A DNA stretch of 64,000 nt from Triglochin maritima (taxonomy: Eukaryota; Streptophyta; Magnoliopsida; Alismatales; Juncaginaceae): the NCBI GenBank assembly GCA_963682175.1, contig OY821786.1:26930501-26994500 (forward strand), read 5' to 3'. This document shows positions 10,801 to 20,057 of this stretch, piece after piece (position 1 is the first letter of the stretch; the number at the start of each line of letters is the position of its first letter). A program made the translations under genes and the position numbers. A model generated the notes under the pieces. That model made no database searches. It worked only from the letters and a program-made list of their open reading frames with translations, and had not been told where the DNA came from.

Positions 10801-12138
10801 TTAATTTTCAATTTCAAAAAAATCCACATAAGGTGTTACATGACATTCCAAGCATCCATAAGAGTTGTTTGGCAAGAAAAGAAGATGACCAAAGTGTAAA
10901 CCCCACATTGGGGGTACTCATTCCGGAAAAAAATACAAAATGAACTTCCAATATTATGAAGAATAAGGTCACAAACATTCTCAAACAGGAAAGAACAATA
11001 AAGTATAGCCCAAAACTTTATTAGTCCAACAATCATTTCTTACAATTCGTACTTTCTTCTACACAACTAAACTCAGAAGTAAAAAAAATGTAAGCCATTG
11101 CATACTGGACAACAAGTGAAAAATCACGACATGAGCATAGTAAATAATCAATCAAGTTTCAAAATGAAGATAGAAAAAATGCAGTTGCAATAGCCTAATA
11201 GAAAAAATCAGCTTGGCAATTGCAAAAGTAGTAGGCAGCACATACATGAAAAAAGAGAAGAGAAAGGTTGATTAGGGGTCAGATAAGGTATCAAAAGTTA
11301 AAATACAAAAGCATCAACATATCCCAAATTACAAATGTGGTGACGTCCAAAAGATTTACCTATACTTTATCGATTATTTCCGAAATTCTCATGAAACAAA
11401 TTCCCATCTTAATAAAGGTTCAGGAATGCACAACACAGTGATCCATCACATCAAGCATATGCAGTATAGGGGAATAATGCGGGCGTATACTCCCTACACA
11501 TGACAACCAGTTTTTTCTATGTATACGCATGGACAGAAGGAGATGGGAGTGAGCCTCAAACACAATCAACCCACTATGGTACCATGCCAAATTTTATTTG
11601 CATGCCACCTTTTTAAAACTAAAACACTTAGGTGAGAGATAGTAGAGACAACTCTGATATAGGGTCCATTTAGAACAACATTTTCATGATCAGATGTTTA
11701 TTACCAAAAGGCGAAAAACAAGCGTGATTTACAATTGACATTTAAAACATTGAATGTTCACACTAAGGGTCAGCTCAAAATCACGTTTTCATAATTAGAC
11801 TTTGACTCCCAAAACTCAAGAGTGGGAAAAAATGTATTTAAAATTGATATCTAAAAACTTGCAACCATCATTCTAAAGGCTAGGGAACATTTGGTAAAAA
11901 GTTTTGAGATTCAGTCAATTTTTTGAAAAATCGGCGGATTTAAACAGAATGTGATTCCAAACCTACCCCAAGGCTAGGGTACGTTTCAGAACTAATCATG
12001 TGATTCCAAACACACAAAGTGTGTCATACATTTTTAAATATAATCATGTGACCATATTTCAAACAACCTACAGTAATAAAAAACCGAACCAAGACATCAC
12101 CAGACAAGACCAGACAAAAAACACTCTAATTCGATTAC
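7813..12138 (-). other. Probable 4.3 kb intron of the zinc-finger gene
   Basis: The donor (GAG/GTAATCG at 12138) and acceptor (TTCCTGTAG at 7813) both lie on codon boundaries, so the two exons join in phase 0. The sequence between them is AT-rich and has only short accidental frames; no additional exon with coding character, no LTR and no transposon end was recognised. Small extra exons cannot be excluded without transcript data. Confidence 0.65.
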
Positions 12139-12417
12139 CTCGGGGAACACCAAAACCACACCGGGCGGGTCACCGGAGAACCTCGGGACCGCTCGCTCGC
12201 CCCATTGCCAGTCCATCCTGACGCGTTCGGCAGCGCCCATGGAGCTGGCGAAGTTGGAGAGCTGCGAGAGCGCCTCGACGGCTGCGGCGGCGGAGGGGTT
12301 GAGGCCCGCCGGAACAGGATAAGAGGGGTACGGGTAACCGGAAGCGGGTGGATGGGGGTAAGGGTAGGCGGGATCGTACGGCTGAGATTGGTTGGGATCG
12401 CCGGAGGACGACGCCAT
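12139..12417 (-). CDS. Exon 1 of the U1-type zinc-finger gene
   Basis: The exon begins at ATG 12417 and encodes 93 residues up to a GAG/GTAATCG donor. The N terminus (MASSSGDPNQSQPYDPAYPY) is rich in Pro, Tyr and Ser. It is followed by a short Ala/Leu helix, AAAAVEALSQLSNFASSM, common at the start of plant zinc-finger and RNA-binding proteins of this kind. Joined in phase 0 to exon 2 it gives a protein of about 592 residues. Evidence for the pairing is the same strand, compatible phase, matching composition and good splice sites. The last few residues before the donor (GVVLVFPE) look less conserved, so an alternative donor slightly upstream is possible. Confidence 0.7.
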
Positions 12418-12567
12418 TGGTGGTGGTAAGGGATGATGGGGATTTGGGGGCGTCTTCTATGTGTTTTGGTTGAGCTTTCGTGGGCGGGATCTGGAGTTCT
12501 GGACTGTTGGTTCGCGAATTGACCGGTGAGATTGTTGGGTTTTGATGGGTTTGAGAGCAACTTCCAG

Positions 12568-12770
12568 TTCGGTCCGGACCGAAACCAACCGGTCCGGGTT
12601 TCGGTCCGGCCCACCGGAGCGATTCGGGTTTCGGTCCGGTCCGGTTCCGGACCAAAACCCAAAAATTCCCACAAAAGTTCGGTCCGGTCTGGGTTTTTGG
12701 ACCGGTACGGTCTTCGGTCCGGACCCCGGAGAGAATCCGGGTCCGGTCCAGTCTGGGTCCGGATTTATTA
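12568..12770. repeat. GGTCCGG-rich degenerate palindromic repeat field
   Basis: About ten copies of TTCGGTCCGG / CCGGACCGAA in both orientations are packed into 200 bp. They include the perfect palindrome TTCGGTCCGGACCGAA (12568-12583). The field lies about 150 bp upstream of the exon 1 ATG, so it is in the promoter or 5' UTR of the zinc-finger gene. It is low in complexity and generates long accidental frames on both strands. Similar CCGG-type repeat fields are common in plant transposon ends. Confidence 0.75.
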
Positions 12771-13320
12771 ATCATATATTTAGCATTTTTGGTAGGACCA
12801 TAAATGAGACGTTAAACCCAACAATCTGTAAAACTTGACGTGGTGGATATGTGTTACGGTAGTAATTTTAGAGTTGTTCAGAAAACCTGACCTCACTGAC
12901 CCGTAATATTAATCATATAATAAGTAATAAATTAAATAATAATATTATATATGTATATAATTTAAAATACCCCTGATTATTTATTATTTAACTCATTACT
13001 TATTCTTAATTTAAAAGAATACAATCATAATCATTACATATCTACGACAATTATACCAAGGAGGTGGGTCGTGTCGTGGATTTTGTAGGGCGAGTTTCTA
13101 CTCGTCCCATAACCCGCAAATTCTTGGAGGGTCGACCCTGACCCGCTCCGAAGCCAGCATGTTTACACCCACGATCTTTAGGAGAGAAAAATAGAAAACA
13201 GAAAGTTGAACTTTGTGGATTGGATTGCAACTTAATGGGAAACAAATGGGAAACAAATGTTTATATAGACTTTTCTCTCAAATTTTGACGAAAAAGGGAA
13301 ATAAAGTAGTTGTTGTAGTT
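12771..13320. other. Intergenic, no gene seen
   Basis: AT-rich DNA with a short GC-rich patch around 13065-13160 (GGGTCGACCCTGACCC) that resembles degenerate transposon sequence. Nothing further can be supported. Confidence 0.4.
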
Positions 13321-13770
13321 TTATGACTAGATTATCGTTGTTGCTTTCAAAACAAAACAATAACAGAATAATACAAAAAGATACTTTAGTCATTTACAAT
13401 GATTTTTCGGGTGAACGTTTTAAAATATGACTATTACATAAAAATATATCAGAACATGCCCCCTGCCAAAGTATTTATCAAAGTATGTCTGCCTCCACCA
13501 CATGGCGACACATGGTGGATGTAGGTTTTTATCTTTTTGCTATGCGGAACTTGGCATTAGCCTACGATTAATTATCCTTATTGTTTTCGAAACAAAACAA
13601 TAAATTAAATAATACAAAAGGATAATTTAGTCGTTGGCAATGTTTTTTAGGGTGAAACTTTTGGAATATAACAGTTAAATTGAAAAAATTATCAAAACAT
13701 GTCCCCTCCCTAAAATAATTATCAAATCATGTCTGCCTCCACCACGTTACAACACGTGGTGGATGCAACC
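13321..13770 (+). repeat. Diverged direct duplication, two copies of about 210 bp
   Basis: The copies (about 13321-13530 and 13557-13770) share the order AAACAAAACAATAA, AATAATACAAAA, a TTTAGTC block, ACATG(C/T)CCCCT, and GTCTGCCTCCACCAC, then a GTGGTGGATG block. They differ by many substitutions and small indels, so the duplication is old. No coding content is seen. Confidence 0.65.
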
Positions 13771-13794
13771 TTTGTTTTGTTCGGCATACTTCGG

Positions 13795-14284
13795 CGGTGT
13801 TAACGTCGAGTTTATTATGAACTCGACATTGGTAACACCGAGTTCATTAAGAACTCGAAGCCTAATTCCTCCTTCATTTGTTACCAAGGGAGTGTAAACT
13901 TAGAACTCGGCCCTAGTCACCAATTTATCTTGGCAGAACTCGACAATGTGGATGTTGAGTTCTACTAAAAGAACTCGGCTCGAAAGCCCATTAAACTAGG
14001 CTAAAATTGTCGAGTTTTCTTGGACGAACACAACATCCACAATATCGAGTTCTACCAAGAGAGCACGATATAGCACAATTCCTAATTCATTTCTCTCCTG
14101 CCAATTTTTCCTCCAAAAAAACAATCAGTGACGGTTGTCATTCGTCACACAATTCGTCGCTGAAACCTTTCTATGACGCCAGCATCCACAATGATAATTA
14201 TTCGTTGCTAAAAATGCCTAATGACGGAATCTTGGATTTAGTGACGGATTTTTACTGTCACTAAAACCACAAAATCCTATAGTG
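13795..14284 (+). mobile_element. CACTA-like transposon end fragment
   Basis: From 13795 to 14075 many copies of GAACTCG / CGAGTTC occur in both orientations, as in CACTA subterminal regions. From 14120 to 14284 there are GTGACGG / CCGTCAC motifs, and the block ends in AAAATCCTATAGTG, which is CACTATAGGATTTT on the other strand and looks like a CACTA terminus. A matching left terminus was not found, so this is probably a fragment, and the two parts may belong to different elements. Confidence 0.45.
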
Positions 14285-14312
14285 ATAAAAAAATCTTATT
14301 TTCCATGGCTGG

Positions 14313-14499
14313 AGAAAACATGTCGAGTTCGACTACCAATATATTTGTGAGAGGGTTGCGTTTGGGCTTCTAGTCACCAGTTGCTTCCCATCCTTGGAGC
14401 AATTAGCTTATGTATTTACAAAGTCGATCTCATGTGATCAGTTCCAGGTCTTGCAATCCAAACGCGGCCTTCATCCTCGGTCGAGTTTGAAGGGGAGTA
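14313..14499 (+). pseudogene. Copia reverse transcriptase/RNase H C-terminal fragment
   Basis: In one frame the sequence reads KHVEFDYQYICERVAFG, then a short stretch, then LAYVFTKSISCDQFQVLQSK. This matches the conserved end of copia RNase H (the H-x-E-x-D...ER and A-D-x-F-T-K motifs, the latter here AYVFTK). Only about 60 residues remain before the polypurine tract. It is a non-functional remnant. Confidence 0.7.
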
Positions 14500-14873
14500 T
14501 TAGGAAGTTATCATGGGTCGTATTTGGGCCGATTATACCTAAGGAGTTTGTTCCCTCATTAACATGAGTTATGGGCTTGGGCCTTATTGTATCTTCTATA
14601 AAATGTATTATTGTTGGGTACGTCAATGTATCGAGGAATCAAAGTGTAGATTACTCATTACACATGATTGGTATAGGTAATCAGGTATTTAGGTGTTGCT
14701 ATGATTTATATAATTGGATGGACCCGAATCCATGCAATTGCCTATATATATCATTCTACAATAATAAGAAAACCTAACTTCCAAGTTAAGGTTTCACTCA
14801 TCTCTCGTCCTTCTTGCTGCACTAGGGTTTTGCATGTGAACTTCACCTTCCTTGAGTCGATCCTTACGTCTGA
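14313..14873 (+). mobile_element. Copia 3' end: RNase H tail, polypurine tract and LTR start
   Basis: A copia polyprotein tail (14313-14499) is followed by the purine run GAAGGGGAGTATT (about 14489-14501), the usual copia polypurine tract, and then LTR-like sequence with TATATATA near 14743. The CACTA element at 14874 is inserted into this LTR. No 5' part of the copia element is present in the window. Confidence 0.65.
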
Positions 14874-14896
14874 CACTGCTGGAAAATCGGTTAATC

Positions 14897-15275
14897 ATGT
14901 CGCCCCTAGCACGTCAAATATTACCAAACCAACGTGGTAGACCTCTTCCCACGTTGGATATTACCAAACTGACGTGGCAGACCCTTACCATGTCGGCCGT
15001 AAAGTTGACCGATGTGGAATGGACTATTTTTCAAAAATAAAATAAAATAATTTATACCCTACCAAGTCGGATTCGGAGACCGATGTTGTAGGGGGTCTTC
15101 ACGTCAGTGGTTACGTAAACCGACGTGGAAGGGTCCATTTTTCAACAAAAAAAAACAATTCATACCCTACCACGTCGGTTTCGACGACCGACGTGGTAGG
15201 GGGTCTACCATGTCGGTGTTTAATTAATCTGACGTGGTAGGGGGTTTTCCACATCAATGTTTAATTTATTCAACG
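14897..15275 (+). repeat. Left subterminal repeats of the CACTA element
   Basis: Multiple copies of TACCACGTCGG / CCGACGTGG(T/A)AG in both orientations, for example 15166-15203, where two inverted copies form a hairpin. In CACTA elements such repeats are binding sites for the accessory TNPA-type protein; here that is inferred. Confidence 0.75.
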
Positions 15276-16027
15276 TTGAATGGTATTCATAAAGCCAAAC
15301 AAAACCCCTAACCTAGAATTCAACAAACACAAACTCTTCCTCTCCTCGACCGGAGCACTCCTCTCCCTTTGCCCGCGCGACCTCCCCTTCCCAGCAATCC
15401 CTTCCCTGAGCGACCTCCCCTTCCAGCAACACCGAAGTGTAAGTCTTTTTATGTCATGTTATTTGGCTATAAACACTTTTGTTGGTTGAAAATGTGTTTT
15501 TTAATTCAAGTTTAGTGTCTATAAAGAAAGAAATTACATGTTTAGTGTCTTTTGTTGGTTGAAAAAGTGTTATTTGCTCGAAAACGGTTGTTGGCAACTT
15601 CTTTCATGTCATGTTTTTAAATACTCAACCCCTTAATCCTAGCCAAACTTTAACCCCATATCCCATCTCCGATCCAACCCACCCTACACGCCAACAACCC
15701 AGCACGCCCGAGCCTCGCCTCGCCACGCCGAGCACCTCTACACCCCAGCACGAATGAGACTTAACACACCGAGCACCCTATAGCCCCGCCTCGCATGCCA
15801 CACTCTGGTAACCCTCCATCGTCTTGTCAAAACCCCATTCGCCTACAAAAGGGATTTTTTGTCAAATACATTTTTAGTTGCCAAAAGAATGCATTTGCAT
15901 GTTGAGTTTGAGGTTTTCAGTGTTCAAACGTTGGACTCTCAATCAAAATCGAGTTTTTTGGTGTTGAAATTCATGTATATTGGGTTCATTTGATATTACG
16001 ATTGTTTGTGTTGTTGTGTAGATAATA

Positions 16028-16720
16028 ATGAATCGAAATTGAATTTTTGCAAGTCGATTGAGTGATGAGTATGAGTACGAAGTTGATACATTTCTAGAGT
16101 TTGTACAAAAGAATGTGCATATTAGAAATGAAGGAAATGTCTTATGTCCATGTAGAAAGTGCTTTAAGATGTTCTTAAGAGATGTAAAAGAGATCAAAGG
16201 TCATCTGTTTAAGAAATGTTTTGATGAAGGATACACACGTTGGATATGGCATGGTGAGAATGAAATACATACGAAGGAAGAAAGTTATAGTCCTTCATAG
16301 AAAGATGTTAATGATGGTGATCGGTTAGAGGAGATGATTCGAGATGTTGCCGATAAGTTTGATGATAAGCCCCAAGTACTTAGTAGTTTGTTGTCTGACA
16401 GTGAAAAACCTTTATATCCGAGTTGCACCGATTTCAGTAGATTGCTTGCAGTGTTACAGTTATATACCTTGAAAGTCTCGAATGGTTGGAGTGATGTCAG
16501 TTTTACTGCCTTACTTAAGTTGTTGAAAGAAATTCTTCCAGAAAACAACGAACTTCTAGACTGTACATATGAGGCCAAAGAAATATTGTGTTGGATGGGT
16601 ATACAACATAGGAAACTACATGCATATCCTAATGAATGGTTAGTAGTTTTAGAAGGAAAACAACAAATCGTTTCTCAAGAAGATGTTAACAAGGTTGGAG
16701 AAATTTTCCCGTTTGCATAA
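16028..16720 (+). pseudogene. TNP2-like transposase N-terminal fragment (transposase-associated domain)
   Basis: A single reading frame starting at ATG 16028 contains RLSDEYEYEVDTFLEF and CPCRKCFKM, then RWIWHGE, the hallmarks of the transposase-associated domain of CACTA elements. It continues with PLYPSCTDFSRL and WSDVSFTALLKLLKEILPE, typical of the region just before the catalytic domain. The frame is broken by TGA near 16040 and TAG near 16298 and ends at 16720. The catalytic DDE part is absent. It is related to known TNP2 transposases but cannot be active. Confidence 0.8.
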
Positions 16721-17104
16721 GTACCTGAACTTAATCGCTCGATGACAACAGAACTGTTGACAACTTACTTTTCTGAGATGATCATCATGAAGGAATATGG
16801 ATCGAGGATCTTATGAGCAAAAAACGAAAACGTAAAAAATAATGGTTCAATTTCAAGTAAAGTTACTGTTGCATATTCATATTGACGTTAAGCTTCATAG
16901 TAATAGTTTCTTGTTTGCCTATGTTGTAGTATTAATTAGGTGCATTTGTATGTTACATATGAGCTAGATATGAATGTTTTGCATTTGATAGATATGAATG
17001 TAGTGTTTTTTTGTTGTGAATTGTTGGATTGAATATGAATTGCAAGGTTGGAGTCTGAATTACAGGCATCAAATAAATAAAAAAGAAATATTAAAAAAAA
17101 AGAA

Positions 17105-17475
17105 ATACCCTACAACGTCGGCTTTTATACACAACCAACGTTGTTGACACACTAGCACGCCGGTTTCCACAAAACCGACGTTGTAAGATATTTTTAATTT
17201 TTTTTCAAAAATAATTCATACCCTACCACATTGGTTTCCACGTTGTGGTAACCGACGTGGTAGGGTATGAATTAATTTTCAAAAAAAATTGAGGAGAGGT
17301 CTACCACGTCGATCATGGTTTGCAACCGACATGATACAACCCCACTATCACGTTGAGCCCCACTATCACGTCAGAATTGCAACCTACGTGAACGAGTACC
17401 CCTTGTATAACGTCCCCCACTTTCCATGTCAGTCAAGCAAGGTGGTCAACCTGATGTTGTACCCCCTTAATATCC
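17105..17475 (+). repeat. Right subterminal repeats of the CACTA element
   Basis: Inverted and direct copies of CCTACCAC(A/G)T(C/T)GG and ACCGACGTGGTAGGG lie between 17105 and 17475, mirroring the left subterminal region. A hairpin-forming pair is at 17218-17266. Confidence 0.7.
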
Positions 17476-17503
17476 GACGGTATAGCCCTTTTTACTAGCA
17501 GTG

Positions 17504-18315
17504 TGATAGTTAGATCCACCCAAACCATTCCACCTCGACCAAATTTTAGTCTCGTCATTGTCATTATACTAGAACCACTTCTCATGCTCGTGATTGTACG
17601 AGTTGTAGTGAATAAGGTTGTCCATATAGTAGCAAACCGACATGATCGAATATTTAAGATACCGACACTATTTGCCATTTCATACCAAGATAACGCAAAA
17701 GTCAGAGAAATTGAACATATCATTTGCAAATACAAGAATTTAAAATTTCTTTAACACAATCTAGACATTGTAAAAATTCTATATTCCAAGAAAAGAAAGG
17801 TGATACTCAATGTCATCAAGATAACAACACAAGGCCCATAAGAGCATACCATAGAAATCAATAAATGTTTAACGTTTTTGCATGGGTGTACTTCCAAAAG
17901 TCTTTTATTGGACGTCTGCTCCGGTGTATTTTTTTATTGCTTCCATGTTGTGGTTGAGAGGTGGAGACCACAGACTCACACATTTCAATTCAAAGACGGG
18001 TAGATGACAATCACATTCACTGATGCAGAATGGGGTTATTACGTTGGACTTTTTGACATATTATGTTGGGTTGACCGACCCTAGATGACCGACGTGTGTC
18101 CGGGGGGCGTGGGAGGGGAAGGGGATATCATGCTGGACAATACGCCGATGTGGAATGTAGCTCAACCACATCGACATTTACCAATAACACTTACGTGGTA
18201 TTTACAACATACCACGTCGGTCGGACCCAGACGACCAACGCGGATGCCTTATTATTAAAAAACAAATTCAGAAAAAATCCAATAATAGGACATACCACGT
18301 CAATTTAGGTGTGTG
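17504..18315. other. Transposon debris, no gene seen
   Basis: The first part should continue the copia LTR interrupted by the CACTA element, but no LTR end was recognised. From about 18060 to 18305 there are scattered ACCACGTCGG / ACCGACGTG motifs like those of the CACTA subterminal repeats, suggesting a second, eroded CACTA end. The gypsy 3' region starts at about 18316. Confidence 0.4.
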
Positions 18316-18636
18316 GACTGATTACCTATAGAGAGTCGGCCCGTAGGATTACCGCGTCCAATGATCGACAAAATTTGTCCATCGAGTCGAGTGTCTAGAT
18401 TGAATAATGCATCTTGTTCGGATTTTGTGAGTATATCCGCTGAAAACCCTTAGGAGACAACACTCCTCCTCCTTGGAGATAAGGAGGTTTAACGGCTTGT
18501 TGCACGTGCTAAGTGCAACCGTGATTCCTACGAAAGTGAGTTAGGATTTCCCTGTTTTTCGTATGCTTTTCCTTTCTTTTATTTTTCTCTTTCTTTGTTT
18601 TGCTCGAGACTAGCAAAAGTTCGGTGTAGGGATATT

Positions 18637-20050
18637 TGATTGGCATCATTTCATGCATATCTTTGTGTCTTATATCCATTATCTTTCACCCCAAACAATG
18701 CTATGTAACGAGTCTTATGTTTAGTTTTCAGGAATAAGTAGGTTTGAGAAAGAGAGACTATAAATGGACCTAATAGCAAGGAAAAAGACTGAGTTGAGAG
18801 ACTCGAGGACTAAGATGCAAGGGAGAAGGACCTGAACGTAAGACCGAAGGACCAAAGAGCAAAACAGAAAAGTCCACACCATCATGAGGAGTATTTTGGC
18901 AATTCGATTCGGGTCGGAGCTCCAATAAATGAAGTATATGCATCAAAGACCGACAAAGATATCCAGAAAAGCCCACAACAAATCCCAGCCCGATCCAAAG
19001 TTTATGGACCACCAATTGGCGGTCTGGAACCGCGAATTGGCGGTCCGGATCTCTCCGGATCACTCCAAGTAGAGCGCATGTATTAGTGTTTGTTTAGGCT
19101 ATTTTTGGTATTTGTTTAGTCCCATACCGGGGGATTGTCCCGGATTACCTTTTTCTATGGCTATAAATAGAACTCCTCCTCCTCCATTGTAAACTACCCA
19201 TTGCTTGGTGGCATTCTCTCTACTTGGAGTGAGCGTTGAAGCAAAACTCAAGTTGGAGAAGATTGCTACCTTCAATGTGAGTGATTGTTAATAAAATAAT
19301 TGTTCTTAGTTTCTTTTAATCTTGTCTTTTAATTCTTGCATGTTTCTTTAGTTTATGTTCCTTTCAATTAGCTTCTTTAATATTCCTTTCTTGCTTAGTC
19401 TAATTTCATTTCAGTAGAATGTTTCATTTAATGTAGGTTGTAGTGCAATGATTAGTGAGTAGTGTGTGTTATCTTAATCCCTTGAGCCTTATATGATTTC
19501 CATAATCATCTAATGAGATTTCACTCTTATCTTTGATATGCTAATGCTCTTGAATGAAGCTTAGCTTATGCTTACATTAGTGGACCTATTTTATGGGGAA
19601 TGATAAGGTGAGGATATTGATGGAATTGATGAAGGAAACATGATTTGTAGTTGCATGTAATCTTGTTGTCTTTACCTTGGTTAATGCCTTGTATGTTTTA
19701 ATGATGATGTGTTATCTTATTTCATGTGGAGGCATAGTAGGGTCTAGTCTTTATACATGAGTTCATTTAGCCTCATTCCAATTATTGTCTTGTATGTTTT
19801 AATGATATTGTGTTATCTTAATTCATGTGGAGGCAAAGTTGGATGTAGTTTTATGATTTTCATGCACTACATATTGTGATGAGCTTAATTGAACACATAC
19901 ACATATCTTTGTATTCACACTCTTTTCGCTTCCCCCTTTGAGGTTTAGTTTTATTGCTTATTTTCCATTTACTTTCGCATTGTAGTGTAGTGTAGATCAT
20001 AACTCCTATCTCTCATTTCTTTCCCACTCGCCTTCGCACAAACTAAAGCC
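18637..20050 (+). repeat. Family 2 LTR, 3' end missing
   Basis: It begins TGATTGGCATCATTTCATGC after GGTGTAGGGATATT, like the copy at 24215. It carries the AATTGGCGG palindrome pair (centres 19015.5 and 19036.5, 21 bp apart) and TATAAATAG near 19162. It lacks the last roughly 100 bp and runs into gag near 20055. Relative to 24215-25765 it also lacks a short block around 25040-25095. Confidence 0.8.
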
Positions 20051-20057
20051 GTGTTTT

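Larger units (their letters stand above)
14874..17503 (+). mobile_element. Complete non-autonomous CACTA (En/Spm) element
   Basis: The left end reads CACTGCTGGAAAATCGG and the right end is the inverse of CACTGCTAGTAAAAAGGGC. Both ends are flanked by TGA (14871-14873 and 17504-17506), the 3 bp target duplication expected for CACTA elements. Subterminal regions on both sides carry many ACGTCGGT / ACCGACGT repeats. At 2630 bp it encodes only the N-terminal part of a TNP2-like transposase, with stops, so it would depend on another element's transposase. It is inserted in a copia LTR. Confidence 0.88.

Noticed and set aside
12135..12775. Long overlapping frames on both strands rich in Arg, Thr, Pro and Gly
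   Set aside because: They arise from the GGTCCGG repeat field and from alternative frames of exon 1; they are not coding.
13051..13245. Possible small gene on the minus strand
   Set aside because: 64-codon frame without domain, in a GC-rich patch within AT-rich debris; no supporting signal.
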